Assembly (NCBI GenBank): GCA_003531665.1 | Contig: DQFC01000029.1 | Span: 42,420 to 84,055 of the forward strand | DNA from: Candidatus Collierbacteria bacterium | GTDB lineage: Bacteria > Patescibacteriota > Microgenomatia > UBA1400 > MFAQ01 | Length of the DNA: 41,636 bases | Direction of reading: 5' to 3' | Shown here: piece by piece, positions 23,577-31,876 of the stretch | Position numbering within the stretch: the first letter of the stretch is position 1 | How the letters are laid out: each line of letters opens with the position of its first letter | The notes under the pieces: model-generated | What the model was told of the DNA's origin: nothing | Seen by the model: the letters and a program-made list of their open reading frames with translations, nothing else | Database searches by the model: none | Made by a program: the position numbers and the translations under genes

Positions 23577-23975
23577 TTACTTGTTTAAATAAGTAATGGT
23601 TAACTGCAATATGGTGGCAAAAGAAACCCAGAGCAAATAAGGAAGCTGAATATATGTTATCCATTTGGAATGAGGATAGATGGCAACCATGGACCAGACG
23701 AGAGTGACCAAGACAAGAAGAATGTCTACTGCCGCAAATAAATTGTTTTTTAAACCAAACTGTAAGGGAGTAAAGGCAAAGTTAAAAACAAGATTGAGGA
23801 TGAAAGGCAGAACAACGGTAAAAGTAACTTCTTTTTTCCAGCCCATCAAGAACACTTTTCCAAAAGAAATGGCGATCAAAATATAAAGACAAGTCCACAC
23901 CGGACCAAAAAGCCAGCCAGGAGGTGACCAGATAGGCTTGATAAGTGTGGAGTACCAATCAGTAGAGTTGTTCAT
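23577..23975 (-). CDS. TspO/MBR-family membrane protein, short form
   Basis: The 132-aa membrane protein contains the TspO signature WYSTLIKPIWSPPGWLFGPV followed by WTCLYILIAISFG and the LNLVFNFAFTPLQFG helix. TspO proteins bind tetrapyrroles and related ligands. Typical members have five helices and ~155 aa. Here the protein begins directly at the WYSTLIKP loop, so the first helix is missing and about four remain. AGGAG lies just upstream of ATG 23975, so the short start is real rather than miscalled. Confidence 0.85.
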   Translation of the reverse strand: MNNSTDWYSTLIKPIWSPPGWLFGPVWTCLYILIAISFGKVFLMGWKKEVTFTVVLPFILNLVFNFAFTPLQFGLKNNLFAAVDILLVLVTLVWSMVAIYPHSKWITYIQLPYLLWVSFATILQLTITYLNK

Positions 23976-24100
23976 AATCTCCTAATTGAAAGTATATATC
24001 AAATGAGAAATTTGCGGACAATCCTTGCAGAAAATATTTGTGTTAAGATGTAAATTGTAAGATTATTAACAATAAGAGTAGCCTTGAAAGGAGCTAAAAT

Positions 24101-24238
24101 ATGAGTATCCTTGATATTATTATTTTGATCCTGATTATCTCTTGGTTAGGTGGGTTTTCGCTGAGGTTGGGTGGAGGACTGATCCATCTTTTGCTGGTGG
24201 TGGCCTTGATTGTCTTGGTATTCAGATTATTAAGTTAA
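24101..24238 (+). CDS. 45-aa membrane protein, DUF5670/lmo0937-like
   Basis: The short product has two hydrophobic helices, IIILILIISWLGGF and GGLIHLLLVVALIVLVFRLL, separated by a glycine-rich turn with LRLGGG. This matches the small lmo0937-type (DUF5670) membrane proteins, whose function is unknown. An excellent AAGGAG (24088-24093) lies 7 nt upstream of ATG 24101. The next small membrane gene starts 7 nt after the stop, so they are a pair. Confidence 0.75.
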   Translation: MSILDIIILILIISWLGGFSLRLGGGLIHLLLVVALIVLVFRLLS

Positions 24239-24245
24239 CAAAAAT

Positions 24246-24461
24246 ATGGCAAAGAGTAGTGAAAAAACAACGACGATCATTAATAATCCCTCGGGTGATT
24301 CGGGTAGCGGGATGGGGATGGTCTTTGGGGTGATAATTTTGGTCGTTGTTGGATATCTAATTTGGGTATACGGCATTCCGGCCATCCAACAAATGCAGTC
24401 CGAGGGTGTACAAATTAACGTTCCGAGCTCGATAGACGTGAACGTAAACCAAACAAAATAG
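24246..24461 (+). CDS. Small single-pass membrane protein (71 aa)
   Basis: A Ser/Thr-rich N-terminus (AKSSEKTTTIINNPSGDSGS) precedes one helix (GMVFGVIILVVVGYLIWVYG) and a short tail ending SSIDVNVNQTK. No known family. The 7-nt spacing to the DUF5670-like gene suggests one transcript, possibly stress-related by analogy with DUF5670 contexts, but this is not shown. It converges on the sortase operon with a 9-nt gap. Confidence 0.65.
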   Translation: MAKSSEKTTTIINNPSGDSGSGMGMVFGVIILVVVGYLIWVYGIPAIQQMQSEGVQINVPSSIDVNVNQTK

Positions 24462-24470
24462 TAAGAAGAT

Positions 24471-25067
24471 CTAGAGAACCATTTGGGCTGTTACGACAAG
24501 TCTTTTGCTGTAACTTCCGGCTTTTTTATCCCAGGTACCGTCGCAAGTAATGAGACTGAGTCGGCCACCGTCACCGGAAGCGAATACTTCTTCGGCGTAG
24601 CCAGGGTCGTAAGTGCGTATATTGCCAATTACGTAAGCCACCGCCTCCCCATCCCCTTTCTCCAAGAATATATAATCGCCTTCTTTTAATTGGTTTAGTT
24701 TGGCAAAAACTCCGGGATCACCATTCTCTTGGTTCAGATGACCGGAAATAACAGCGCTCCCAACACTTCCCGAAACCGACTCCAGATCCAGCCAACCTAC
24801 GTCCATAGGACTTTCCGGAACTCCCATTTCCCCATCCTGGTCAAGCCCGACGCTTTGAATAGAGGCGTTTACATTAATGGTGGGGATTTTTAGACGAATT
24901 GGTATGCCGAAAACCTTCTCCTGAGTACTTACCCCCAAGGTGTCTCTTGTCAATTTGACCTGTCTTATATTCGAATTTATAAATATACGGCCACCAGTAA
25001 AGCCAAGAGAGGCAAGAAAAATAGGAGAAAAAGCAATGAAAATGAATAGGGAAATCTTTGATTTCAT
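24471..25067 (-). CDS. Sortase (class E/F-like), last gene of the surface operon
   Basis: The 198-aa extracytoplasmic transpeptidase is anchored by an N-terminal helix (ISLFIFIAFSPIFLASLGF). The sortase barrel begins at PIRLKIPTINVNASIQSVGL. The catalytic triad is visible as His in VISGHLNQ, Cys in LSLITCDGTWD and Arg in YSKRLVVTA. Its ATG 25067 overlaps the stop of the upstream adhesin gene (ATGA), giving tight coupling. The adhesin with the FPDTG signal is its likely substrate. Class is assigned from short length and motif form only. Confidence 0.9.
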   Translation of the reverse strand: MKSKISLFIFIAFSPIFLASLGFTGGRIFINSNIRQVKLTRDTLGVSTQEKVFGIPIRLKIPTINVNASIQSVGLDQDGEMGVPESPMDVGWLDLESVSGSVGSAVISGHLNQENGDPGVFAKLNQLKEGDYIFLEKGDGEAVAYVIGNIRTYDPGYAEEVFASGDGGRLSLITCDGTWDKKAGSYSKRLVVTAQMVL

Positions 25068-26776
25068 TTACGAGATCTGAATTTTATCTTTAGAGCAATA
25101 GAGGAAAGAAAAAGAAAGCCCCCGATAAGATACCAATAGACGTTCTTGTCTCGAGGTGCAAAGCCCGTATCCGGAAAGCGAGGAATCCCGGACCGAGAAG
25201 AAATTATTCCTCCATTGTTTGGGAATCCGGGTGAGCCTGAAGTAATTGACCCACCCATCAGGGTGGCAGATCCGTAGGACCCGATCTGACATTCGTTTCT
25301 GGCGGCGACCTGAACCAAAATTGGTTGATTGGCAGGGAGGGAATTGATGGTTGTGGAAAAGCCGGTAACGTCTGTGTTGAATAACCAATTTCCATTTGAG
25401 GGACCATAGCGAAGATTGAAGGTGTTAACACCTGAGTCCGGGCCCCAGCTAAGGAAAATACTGTTGGGACCGACCCTTCTCGAATCGATTATTTCCGGCG
25501 TGATGACGCCACTTTTTAGAGGAGGGCAGGGAGTATTGGGAGGTTCAGTCGAAGATGTCGAAGAGGTAGTGGTCGAAGTGGATGAAGTCGTTGTGGTCGA
25601 AGCTGCCGGATTGGAGAGGGTGACGGGGCCATTTTTGGTACAGGAGTTATTATCGGTGACGGTGACACTATAAGAACCGGAAACAAGATTTGTAGCAGTA
25701 GCAGTAGTTTGGGATAAAGAATCGTTCCAGAGATAGGTATAAGGTGTGGTCCCACCCGAGACTGAAGTACTAGCCTGCCCGTTGGTACCATTGTGTGTGG
25801 TGGGATCGGTACCGGTAACACTAACGGACAAAACTGTCGGCTGAGTAATAGTGGCGGAGGCCGTTGCGGTGTTTGAAGCAGAATCGGTAACGGTGACAGT
25901 ATAACTTCCCGAAGCCAGGCCGGTGGCAATGGCGGTAGTTTTTACCGGTGAGGAATTCCATGAGTAGGTGTAAGGAGCGGTCCCACCGATGGCCATCGCG
26001 GTGGCCTGGCCATCACTGAGGCCAAAACAAGTTACTTGCTGATCCACCGAGGCACTGACACTGAGAGCTGTGCCACAAGTCGGAACCGTAATTGTATCTG
26101 CATCTGTAGAAACAGTCCCACCATAAGACAGTGCTCTTCCGGTCCAATTCACCGTACTGCCGATGGTAATACCCGAAGCGTCGATGTCTGTGCCTTTGAA
26201 GGTTGAGTTGGCACCAAGAGTAGTAGCACCGGCCGGGGTCCAAAAGACATCACAGGCGCTGGCTCCGGAGAGAGTGACAACAGAGTTGGCGACGGTGGTT
26301 AAAGCACCGGTAATTCTAAAAATATAGGTTCCGCTTCCGGAGAGGGTAATTCCACCTGCTCCGATAGAGGCGGCGCTGGCGGCAGCGGTGCAGTAGACTC
26401 CCGGCGTATAAACTCCAAGCGTACCATGAGAAGTATCTGTGGCAAGGTCAATCGCTCCTCCAGGAAAAGTGTGGGTGCAGGCTTGGCCATCGAGGTTCGT
26501 CTTAGCAGAGCTTTGGTCGGTGCCGGCAGTGGAGTATTTGCTCGATGGTGGACTAAAGATACTGCCAACAAGAGTGGGTGCCATGGCCGGGCCTGTAGTG
26601 TAGCCGAGATCTCCGGTGATAGTAGTACCGGCAACTGTGTTTGTGTAGGTACTCGAAAGTATTCCAAAACTTTCGGCCTGACCAAGACTCGGAGTAGTGG
26701 CCGCGTACACAATATCTGTTTTAATAAAAACAATTATTGTGAGGAGCGAGATAAGTGAAAATAATTTGGTACGCAT
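25064..26776 (-). CDS. Ice-binding-like (DUF3494) adhesin with SprB repeats and FPDTG sorting signal
   Basis: This 570-aa secreted surface protein has a signal peptide (1-~25, LLTIIVFIKTDIVYA). The DUF3494/ice-binding-like domain spans ~30-235, with GTTITGDLGYTTGPA, PGVYCTAAAS and NWTGRAL. Two SprB-type repeats lie at ~247-312 and ~315-390 (IGGTAPYTYSWNSSP; SGGTTPYTYLWNDS). A Ser/Thr linker covers ~391-412, and a fibronectin-like domain ~417-505. The sorting signal FPDTG (534-538) is followed by a hydrophobic helix and KIKFRSRK. It should be anchored by one of the three neighbouring sortases. DUF3494 proteins bind ice or act as adhesins, and the ligand here is unknown. It is coupled on both sides (1-nt gap upstream, ATGA overlap downstream). 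Confidence 0.88.
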   Translation of the reverse strand: MRTKLFSLISLLTIIVFIKTDIVYAATTPSLGQAESFGILSSTYTNTVAGTTITGDLGYTTGPAMAPTLVGSIFSPPSSKYSTAGTDQSSAKTNLDGQACTHTFPGGAIDLATDTSHGTLGVYTPGVYCTAAASAASIGAGGITLSGSGTYIFRITGALTTVANSVVTLSGASACDVFWTPAGATTLGANSTFKGTDIDASGITIGSTVNWTGRALSYGGTVSTDADTITVPTCGTALSVSASVDQQVTCFGLSDGQATAMAIGGTAPYTYSWNSSPVKTTAIATGLASGSYTVTVTDSASNTATASATITQPTVLSVSVTGTDPTTHNGTNGQASTSVSGGTTPYTYLWNDSLSQTTATATNLVSGSYSVTVTDNNSCTKNGPVTLSNPAASTTTTSSTSTTTSSTSSTEPPNTPCPPLKSGVITPEIIDSRRVGPNSIFLSWGPDSGVNTFNLRYGPSNGNWLFNTDVTGFSTTINSLPANQPILVQVAARNECQIGSYGSATLMGGSITSGSPGFPNNGGIISSRSGIPRFPDTGFAPRDKNVYWYLIGGFLFLSSIALKIKFRSRK

Positions 26777-26777
26777 T

Positions 26778-27656
26778 TTAAAAATCGGTAATATAGATAA
26801 ACCAATCTCTTAAATTGGTGAATATATTTTGGATGGCCATTGATGGAGGTGTTGCCGTAGGTGTGGAAACTGAAGCGGTATATGTAACCGCGGCGGCCGG
26901 CGAGAGATTAGGACTAAGTGTGGCAGTAGGCCGTGGAGTTATCTTCCGGGTGACTTCAGGAATGGCCTCCGGAGGAATGGCGTCGGTAAAAACAACTCTT
27001 CGATCGGGATAGCTGTCTTCTACTTTATTCCAAATTCCCTCGCAGGTAATGAGGTTCAAATGAGCCAAGCCATCTTTGGAGACAAACACCGGAGTAGAAT
27101 CGTCGTTTCTACCAAATAACTTGATCGATCTGACCTGAAAGGCTAAGGTCTTCTTCTGATCATCAGCAATATAGACCTTGTCACCTACTTTAAGTTTGTT
27201 TAGATCGTAAAATACTTTTGGGACCCCATTATCAATTCCAAAATGACCGCCAATGACAGCACTTCCATTCTGACCCGGCCGGAAACCAAGTGCATACCAG
27301 GCCACATTTACCGACCCGGCGGGTACATCCATACGGCCGTCGGGGGTGATATATGCATCTTCGATGGCACTATTGACGCCGATTGATGGAATAACGAGAC
27401 GAACGGGTAAACCTTTGGGGGTAGGGCTTGGATCACGAAGTTGAGAGTAAGCGGCACTATCGATTACCTGACCCGAAGGTAAATATTTTAAAGTCGGAAT
27501 TTTCCAACCAAATTGATTACCATCTGACGAGCCATCGTAGAAAGCCGATCTGCGGGCAGGTAGAAAGAATTGATATGAGGTTAACAGCACGGCTCCCACA
27601 AAAAGACCGACGATGAACAATGATTTTATTAGTGATTTTGTATCTATCGTTTTCAT
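26778..27656 (-). CDS. Sortase with C-terminal Pro/Thr-rich extension
   Basis: The 292-aa protein has an N-terminal anchor (IKSLFIVGLFVGAVLLTSYQ), a ~60-aa spacer, and a sortase domain starting at PVRLVIPSIGVNSAIEDAY. The catalytic His is in VIGGHFGIDNG, Cys in LNLITCEGIWNK and Arg in PDRRVVFTD. After the domain, ~70 residues form a Pro/Thr/Ala-rich tail (KITPRPTATLSPNLSPA) ending in an aromatic segment. This tail is absent from the other two sortases here and could interact with the wall or a substrate. ATG 27656 overlaps the previous gene's stop. Confidence 0.9.
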   Translation of the reverse strand: MKTIDTKSLIKSLFIVGLFVGAVLLTSYQFFLPARRSAFYDGSSDGNQFGWKIPTLKYLPSGQVIDSAAYSQLRDPSPTPKGLPVRLVIPSIGVNSAIEDAYITPDGRMDVPAGSVNVAWYALGFRPGQNGSAVIGGHFGIDNGVPKVFYDLNKLKVGDKVYIADDQKKTLAFQVRSIKLFGRNDDSTPVFVSKDGLAHLNLITCEGIWNKVEDSYPDRRVVFTDAIPPEAIPEVTRKITPRPTATLSPNLSPAAAVTYTASVSTPTATPPSMAIQNIFTNLRDWFIYITDF

Positions 27657-28228
27657 ATAGAATCTTTATCCGCAAATACAATTAATCTCTCACTGTAACT
27701 CTTATCAGCATTGCTCCAAACTCCCCTGCAGGTGACTAGGTTTAGGTGAGCACTGTCGCTACTAACGAAGACTTCTTCCACATACCCCGGCTCTGAAATG
27801 CGGGCTTCCCTGACAGAAAAAGTGACCAATCTGCCTTGATTGTTGGTGACATAAAGTTTGTCCCCCTTGTTGAGCTTGGAAAGATTTGCGAAAATACCCG
27901 GAAGGCCGTCTTTATCATCAAAATGCCCGGCAATGACAGCATTGCCTACTTCACCCGGAATAGTGCCAAGCTTGAACCATCCAACTTCATAGGCACTACT
28001 GGGGGTAGCCATCTCTCCTTCCGAGTTGATACCCACATATTGAATGGTGGTATCTACATTTATCGAAGGGATAATTAACCGTACGGGAAGTGCGGCCGTG
28101 GAGATCCCGGCCACTTGGCCCGTTGGGTGATTGTTTTCTTGGGAACTTGGAAAAAAAACTATGAGAAGAGATGTGGCAAGTGACAAGAAAGCAATCAGTA
28201 TCAATGGCTTTCCGGTGTCTTTGGACAT
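27653..28228 (-). CDS. Sortase (class E/F-like), first of three
   Basis: With ATG 28228 the protein is 191 aa. The longer frame would run back through the upstream adhesin's 3' end. An N-terminal helix (LILIAFLSLATSLLIVFF) precedes the sortase barrel (PVRLIIPSINVDTTIQYVGI). The catalytic His is in VIAGHFDDKDG, Cys in LNLVTCRGVWS and Arg in YSERLIVFA. It follows the LPNTG adhesin by 10 nt and overlaps the next sortase by 4 nt. It is closest in motif detail to the sortase at 24471-25067. Confidence 0.9.
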   Translation of the reverse strand: MSKDTGKPLILIAFLSLATSLLIVFFPSSQENNHPTGQVAGISTAALPVRLIIPSINVDTTIQYVGINSEGEMATPSSAYEVGWFKLGTIPGEVGNAVIAGHFDDKDGLPGIFANLSKLNKGDKLYVTNNQGRLVTFSVREARISEPGYVEEVFVSSDSAHLNLVTCRGVWSNADKSYSERLIVFADKDSI

Positions 28229-28238
28229 GTTGAGGTGG

Positions 28239-29507
28239 TTACCGCTTTCTGTGAATGAACACGAAAATGGCTGATGCACCGGAGAAGAGACCGGCGACGA
28301 GGAACCAGATGAGGTTGCCGGCTCTGGGTTCATATCCCGTGTTGGGTAGGCGAGGAATGTTTGAGGAAATACCCGAACTACCAATAAGTGAGGCCGTACC
28401 GTATTCCCCTATCTGACACTCATTTCTGGCCGCCACCTGAACCCAGATGGGTGAATTGGCGGGAAGATTATTGATGGTAGTCGAGAAACCTGTAACGTCG
28501 ACATTGTATAACCAGTTACCGTTTGTGGGGCCGTAGCGAAGATTAAACCGATCCGTACCGGAGTAGGGACCCCAGCTCACAAAAATGCTGTCGGCATCAA
28601 CTCTTCTGGATTCGATTATATTGGGAGCGATAATCCCAACGGGAAGTGGTGGGCAAATAGGAGCGGGAGCCAAGGCCTGCTCGGCCCGGGTGGTCTCCCC
28701 CGTACCGGAGCCAGTGGTAGTAGTAGTGGAAGCACAAGAGGAATTATTGACCGTAGTGTTTCTAAAAGTGATGGCGGCGGTCTGAGCTACGGCCCTTCCT
28801 GTTAAGGTGGCACCACCCGCGGTAAAGTCGATTGAAGCTCCGGCAAAGACCGACCCAACAAATTGCGTGGCTCCATCGAAGGTGGCTGAGGAGGCAACAG
28901 TCCAATAGACATTACACGCCTGGGCTCCTCCAGTGAGAAGCACTCTGGCGGTACTGGCGGTAATGAGATCCGATGAAGCTTTAAAGATAAATATGGAGTT
29001 GGCGTCACCGCTTAGAGTAAGATCCCCCGTCAAGTTGGTGGCCGTAGCGGGGACGTTATAAACCCCAGCAGTAAGAGTCAAGCCATCGAGAACCCCGCCG
29101 GCGATAGTTTGGTCTGCTGTCCGCCCGTTGAGATTCGTGACTACGGCGGTAGCGTCTGTCTGACCCTGAAGAGCAACTGCATTTTGGTATTGGATAGTAC
29201 CGTTGTTTATTGTTCCATTAGTAGTGGCACCGGTACAGGGGCTAGGAAAGCCGGTACAAGTAGCGGGGCTATCGAGACCCATATCACCATTATTCAGGAC
29301 GGTTCCTGCGACAGGATTCGTGATCGCTGATTTGGCAAGGGCGGCGAAGTTTGCAACTGTCAAGAGATTAACTGCGGCCGGATTTGAGTAGGCATGGGCT
29401 TGGGACGGATTGGCAAAAGATATATAGAGGGGAGCGAATACCAAGAGAAACGTAATCACTAGAGATGAAACCTTAGCCAAAGATTTAAAACAATTATTCG
29501 AACCCAT
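28239..29507 (-). CDS. Ice-binding-like (DUF3494) adhesin with LPNTG sorting signal, first gene of the surface operon
   Basis: The 422-aa protein has a signal peptide (~1-39, SLVITFLLVFAPLYISFA, cleavage near AHA). The DUF3494/ice-binding-like domain covers ~45-258 (GTVLNNGDMGLDS; LTAGVYNVPATATNLTGDLT; CNVYWTVASSATF). A short Thr/Gly linker leads to a fibronectin-like module at ~285-375, then LPNTG at 387-391, a hydrophobic helix and HRKR. The module and tail are strongly similar to those of the second adhesin (NLRYGPTNGNWLYNVDVTGF here), while the N-terminal domains have diverged. It lacks SprB repeats. It is divergent from the histidine kinase gene. Confidence 0.88.
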   Translation of the reverse strand: MGSNNCFKSLAKVSSLVITFLLVFAPLYISFANPSQAHAYSNPAAVNLLTVANFAALAKSAITNPVAGTVLNNGDMGLDSPATCTGFPSPCTGATTNGTINNGTIQYQNAVALQGQTDATAVVTNLNGRTADQTIAGGVLDGLTLTAGVYNVPATATNLTGDLTLSGDANSIFIFKASSDLITASTARVLLTGGAQACNVYWTVASSATFDGATQFVGSVFAGASIDFTAGGATLTGRAVAQTAAITFRNTTVNNSSCASTTTTTGSGTGETTRAEQALAPAPICPPLPVGIIAPNIIESRRVDADSIFVSWGPYSGTDRFNLRYGPTNGNWLYNVDVTGFSTTINNLPANSPIWVQVAARNECQIGEYGTASLIGSSGISSNIPRLPNTGYEPRAGNLIWFLVAGLFSGASAIFVFIHRKR

Positions 29508-29525
29508 GTATTTGTATTAATTGAT

Positions 29526-29555
29526 ACTATATAAACTCTATCATTATTATTGCAA
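29526..29555 (-). promoter_or_regulatory. Candidate promoter of the sortase/adhesin operon (TTGCAA-18-TATAGT)
   Basis: On the minus strand, TTGCAA (29555-29550) and TATAGT (29531-29526) are 18 nt apart, with ATG 29507 about 18 nt downstream of the -10. The region is very AT-rich, so the match is suggestive only. No other promoter is evident inside the five-gene unit. Confidence 0.4.
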
Positions 29556-29617
29556 AAATCAATCATTCTGTAATTAATGTTACACTAGTAGTAGATTCAA
29601 GATAATTACTTATAGCC

Positions 29618-31831
29618 ATGCTGGGAGATTTTTTTAAGAAAAAACAAGAAGTAAACACTCTGGAGAGTTCCGAAAACCGTTATCGGAGAATTTTTGAAGC
29701 AGCCCAAGACGGGATTTTGTTATTGGATTTTCAATCCGGAAAGATAATAGACGTAAACAAGTTCCTGATTGACATGTTGGGATATACTAAGGACGAATTC
29801 TTAACCAAGCACGTGTGGGAGGTGGGACTGTTTAAGAACGAAGATGAGCAAAAAGAAAACTTTGCCATTTTGCAAGAAAAGGGATATGTACGTTTTGAAA
29901 ACCTACCGCTGGAGACTAAGGACGGTCGCCATATAAATGTGGAGTTTGTAGCGAATGCCTACAAAGAAGCGGCCGGAACAGTTATCCAGTGTAATATCCG
30001 GGATATCACAGACAGAGTAAAACTAGAAGAGACATATAAGATATCAGAGCTTAGATATCGCCGACTGTTTGAAACGGCCCAAGATGGAATACTAATACTC
30101 GATTTTTCAACCGGGCTGATTACAGACGTAAACAAATTTCTGATTGATATGCTGGGATTTACAAAAGAGGAACTTCTCACCAAACACCTCTGGGAAGTAG
30201 GACTGTTTAAGAACGAGGCCGAACAGAAAGAAAACTTTAACACGATACAAGAAAAGGGGTATGTCCGCTTTGAAAACCTGCCATTGGAGACAAAGGATAG
30301 AAAACCAATTAATGTCGAGTTCGTTGCCAACTCTTATCAAGTGAACGGAACCACCGTTATCCAGTGTAATATCCGGGATATTACCGACCGAGTCAAAGCC
30401 GAAATAAAAGTAAAATGGCTGGCCTCTTTTCCGGACCAAGACACCAGCCCAATACTGGAAATGGAAAGGGAGGCCGGTATTACCTATGTTAACCCCGTTG
30501 CCGCGGCGCTTTTCCCTGAAATCGGCGATTTGAAGATGAGCCACCCTTATGTAAACGAGTCTGAGAAGTACTTTAGAGAGCTAAACGATACCGATAAAAG
30601 AGTGGAGAGAAGAGAAATACAGATTAATGGTCGATGGTATCTACAGGATATAAAATTCATCAGCCCGGATAGACTGAGAATCTACGGTCACGATATTACG
30701 GATTTAAAAAATATCGAGTATAAGCTGGCCTCCGGTAAGTCTTTCAATGACGCCATTCTCGCTTCGGTGGATGAGGCAGTGATTGTCTGTGACAAAGGAG
30801 GGAAGATAAATCTCTTTAATAAGATTGCAGAAAAATTAAGTGGGGTTTCCGCTATTGAAGCGATAGGAGTCCAATACAATGAGATCTTGAAATTGGTAAG
30901 AGAAAGCGATGGAGCAATTTACTCTGAATTTGCCTCTAAGGTGATTGCCGAAAACAGAGTAATAAGACTGGAAAAACAAACTCTGCTTGTAAACAAAAAC
31001 GGCACGAAAACTCCGGTGGCCGGCTCCGCTTCCCCAATTCCCGGCATTGGAGGGCCAGCTTATGGTTGCGTGTTTGCTATCTATGATGCCACCAGAGAGC
31101 ATGATATCGATAAAGCAAAAACCGAATTTGTTTCCCTGGCATCTCATCAGATGAGGACCCCTCTGACGGCCATAAACTGGTACTCTGAGCTACTCCAATC
31201 TGTAAAATATCTGGCGTCGGTGGAAAAAAGAGGACAATTTGCGCAGGAAATCAATATTGCGAGCAAAAGAATGTCAGCCTTGGTAAATTCACTTCTCAAC
31301 GTGTCCAGGTTGGAGATGGGGACTTTTACGATTGAACCAAAAATGGTAAATCCCGTAGAAATAGCCAAACTAAATCTGGAAACTCTCCGACTACAAATTG
31401 AAAATAAACATCTAACCTTAAAAGAAGAATATGACCCCAACGCAAATTCGTTTCCCGGAGACCCCAATCTTCTCGAAATAATATTTCAGAACCTGCTGAC
31501 AAATGCGGTAAAATACACTCCCGTTGGTGGTGATGTAACCCTTGCGATAAAAAGAGAAAACGGCTTGTTGAATATTATCGTTTCGGATACCGGCGTGGGC
31601 ATTCCACAAAAAGACCAAGACAAAATTTTTGAAAAGTTGTTCCGCTCCGACAATGTGAAAAGTATTGATCCCGGTGGGTCCGGCCTGGGTCTATATATTA
31701 TTCACGAAATCGTAAAAAACTCCGGTGGAAATATCAGATTTGAGTCGGAGGAAGGTAAGGGAAGTACTTTTTATGTGACGTTCCCCATGACCGGTATGGT
31801 GAAGAAAAAGGGTGATAATAAGATAATTTAG
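29618..31831 (+). CDS. Soluble multi-PAS sensor histidine kinase
   Basis: This 737-aa protein has no membrane segment. Two nearly identical PAS domains (~21-135 and ~146-260) share long identical stretches such as DVNKFLIDMLG, KGYVRFENLPLETKD and VIQCNIRDITDRV. They are followed by a degenerate PAS-like region (~265-365) and a further PAS (~370-490). The HisKA box has His510 in LASHQMRTPLTAINWYSELL. The HATPase domain has NLLTNAVKYTPVGG (N box), DTGVGIPQKDQDKIF and GGSGLGLYIIHEIV. It would autophosphorylate on an intracellular signal. No response regulator is adjacent. It is divergent from the adhesin operon, so regulation of that operon is a possible but untested role. Confidence 0.92.
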   Translation: MLGDFFKKKQEVNTLESSENRYRRIFEAAQDGILLLDFQSGKIIDVNKFLIDMLGYTKDEFLTKHVWEVGLFKNEDEQKENFAILQEKGYVRFENLPLETKDGRHINVEFVANAYKEAAGTVIQCNIRDITDRVKLEETYKISELRYRRLFETAQDGILILDFSTGLITDVNKFLIDMLGFTKEELLTKHLWEVGLFKNEAEQKENFNTIQEKGYVRFENLPLETKDRKPINVEFVANSYQVNGTTVIQCNIRDITDRVKAEIKVKWLASFPDQDTSPILEMEREAGITYVNPVAAALFPEIGDLKMSHPYVNESEKYFRELNDTDKRVERREIQINGRWYLQDIKFISPDRLRIYGHDITDLKNIEYKLASGKSFNDAILASVDEAVIVCDKGGKINLFNKIAEKLSGVSAIEAIGVQYNEILKLVRESDGAIYSEFASKVIAENRVIRLEKQTLLVNKNGTKTPVAGSASPIPGIGGPAYGCVFAIYDATREHDIDKAKTEFVSLASHQMRTPLTAINWYSELLQSVKYLASVEKRGQFAQEINIASKRMSALVNSLLNVSRLEMGTFTIEPKMVNPVEIAKLNLETLRLQIENKHLTLKEEYDPNANSFPGDPNLLEIIFQNLLTNAVKYTPVGGDVTLAIKRENGLLNIIVSDTGVGIPQKDQDKIFEKLFRSDNVKSIDPGGSGLGLYIIHEIVKNSGGNIRFESEEGKGSTFYVTFPMTGMVKKKGDNKII

Positions 31832-31853
31832 AGTAAACGATTCTATGTTTACT
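31832..31853 (+). terminator. Weak hairpin between convergent genes
   Basis: AGTAAAC/GTTTACT forms a 7-bp AT-rich stem with an 8-nt loop right after the kinase stop. There is no T-run, so terminator function is uncertain. Confidence 0.3.
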
Positions 31854-31876
31854 AGTGAAAACAGATCAGAAGACTT

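Noticed and set aside
17040..24461. Prophage or integrative element
   Set aside because: No integrase, portal, capsid or transfer gene is visible. Only the tRNA fragment and gene content suggest past integration.
25516..25929. 137-aa Pro/Leu-rich minus-strand frame
   Set aside because: Out-of-frame reading of the adhesin repeats and Ser/Thr linker. The composition reflects the repeat DNA.
25560..26010. Short repeats as a possible CRISPR array
   Set aside because: The repetition is protein-level SprB and Ser/Thr linker coding sequence without identical repeats or regular spacers. No cas gene is present.
28229..28384. Longer start of the first sortase
   Set aside because: It would overlap the sorting-signal end of the upstream adhesin. 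The membrane anchor begins at ATG 28228.
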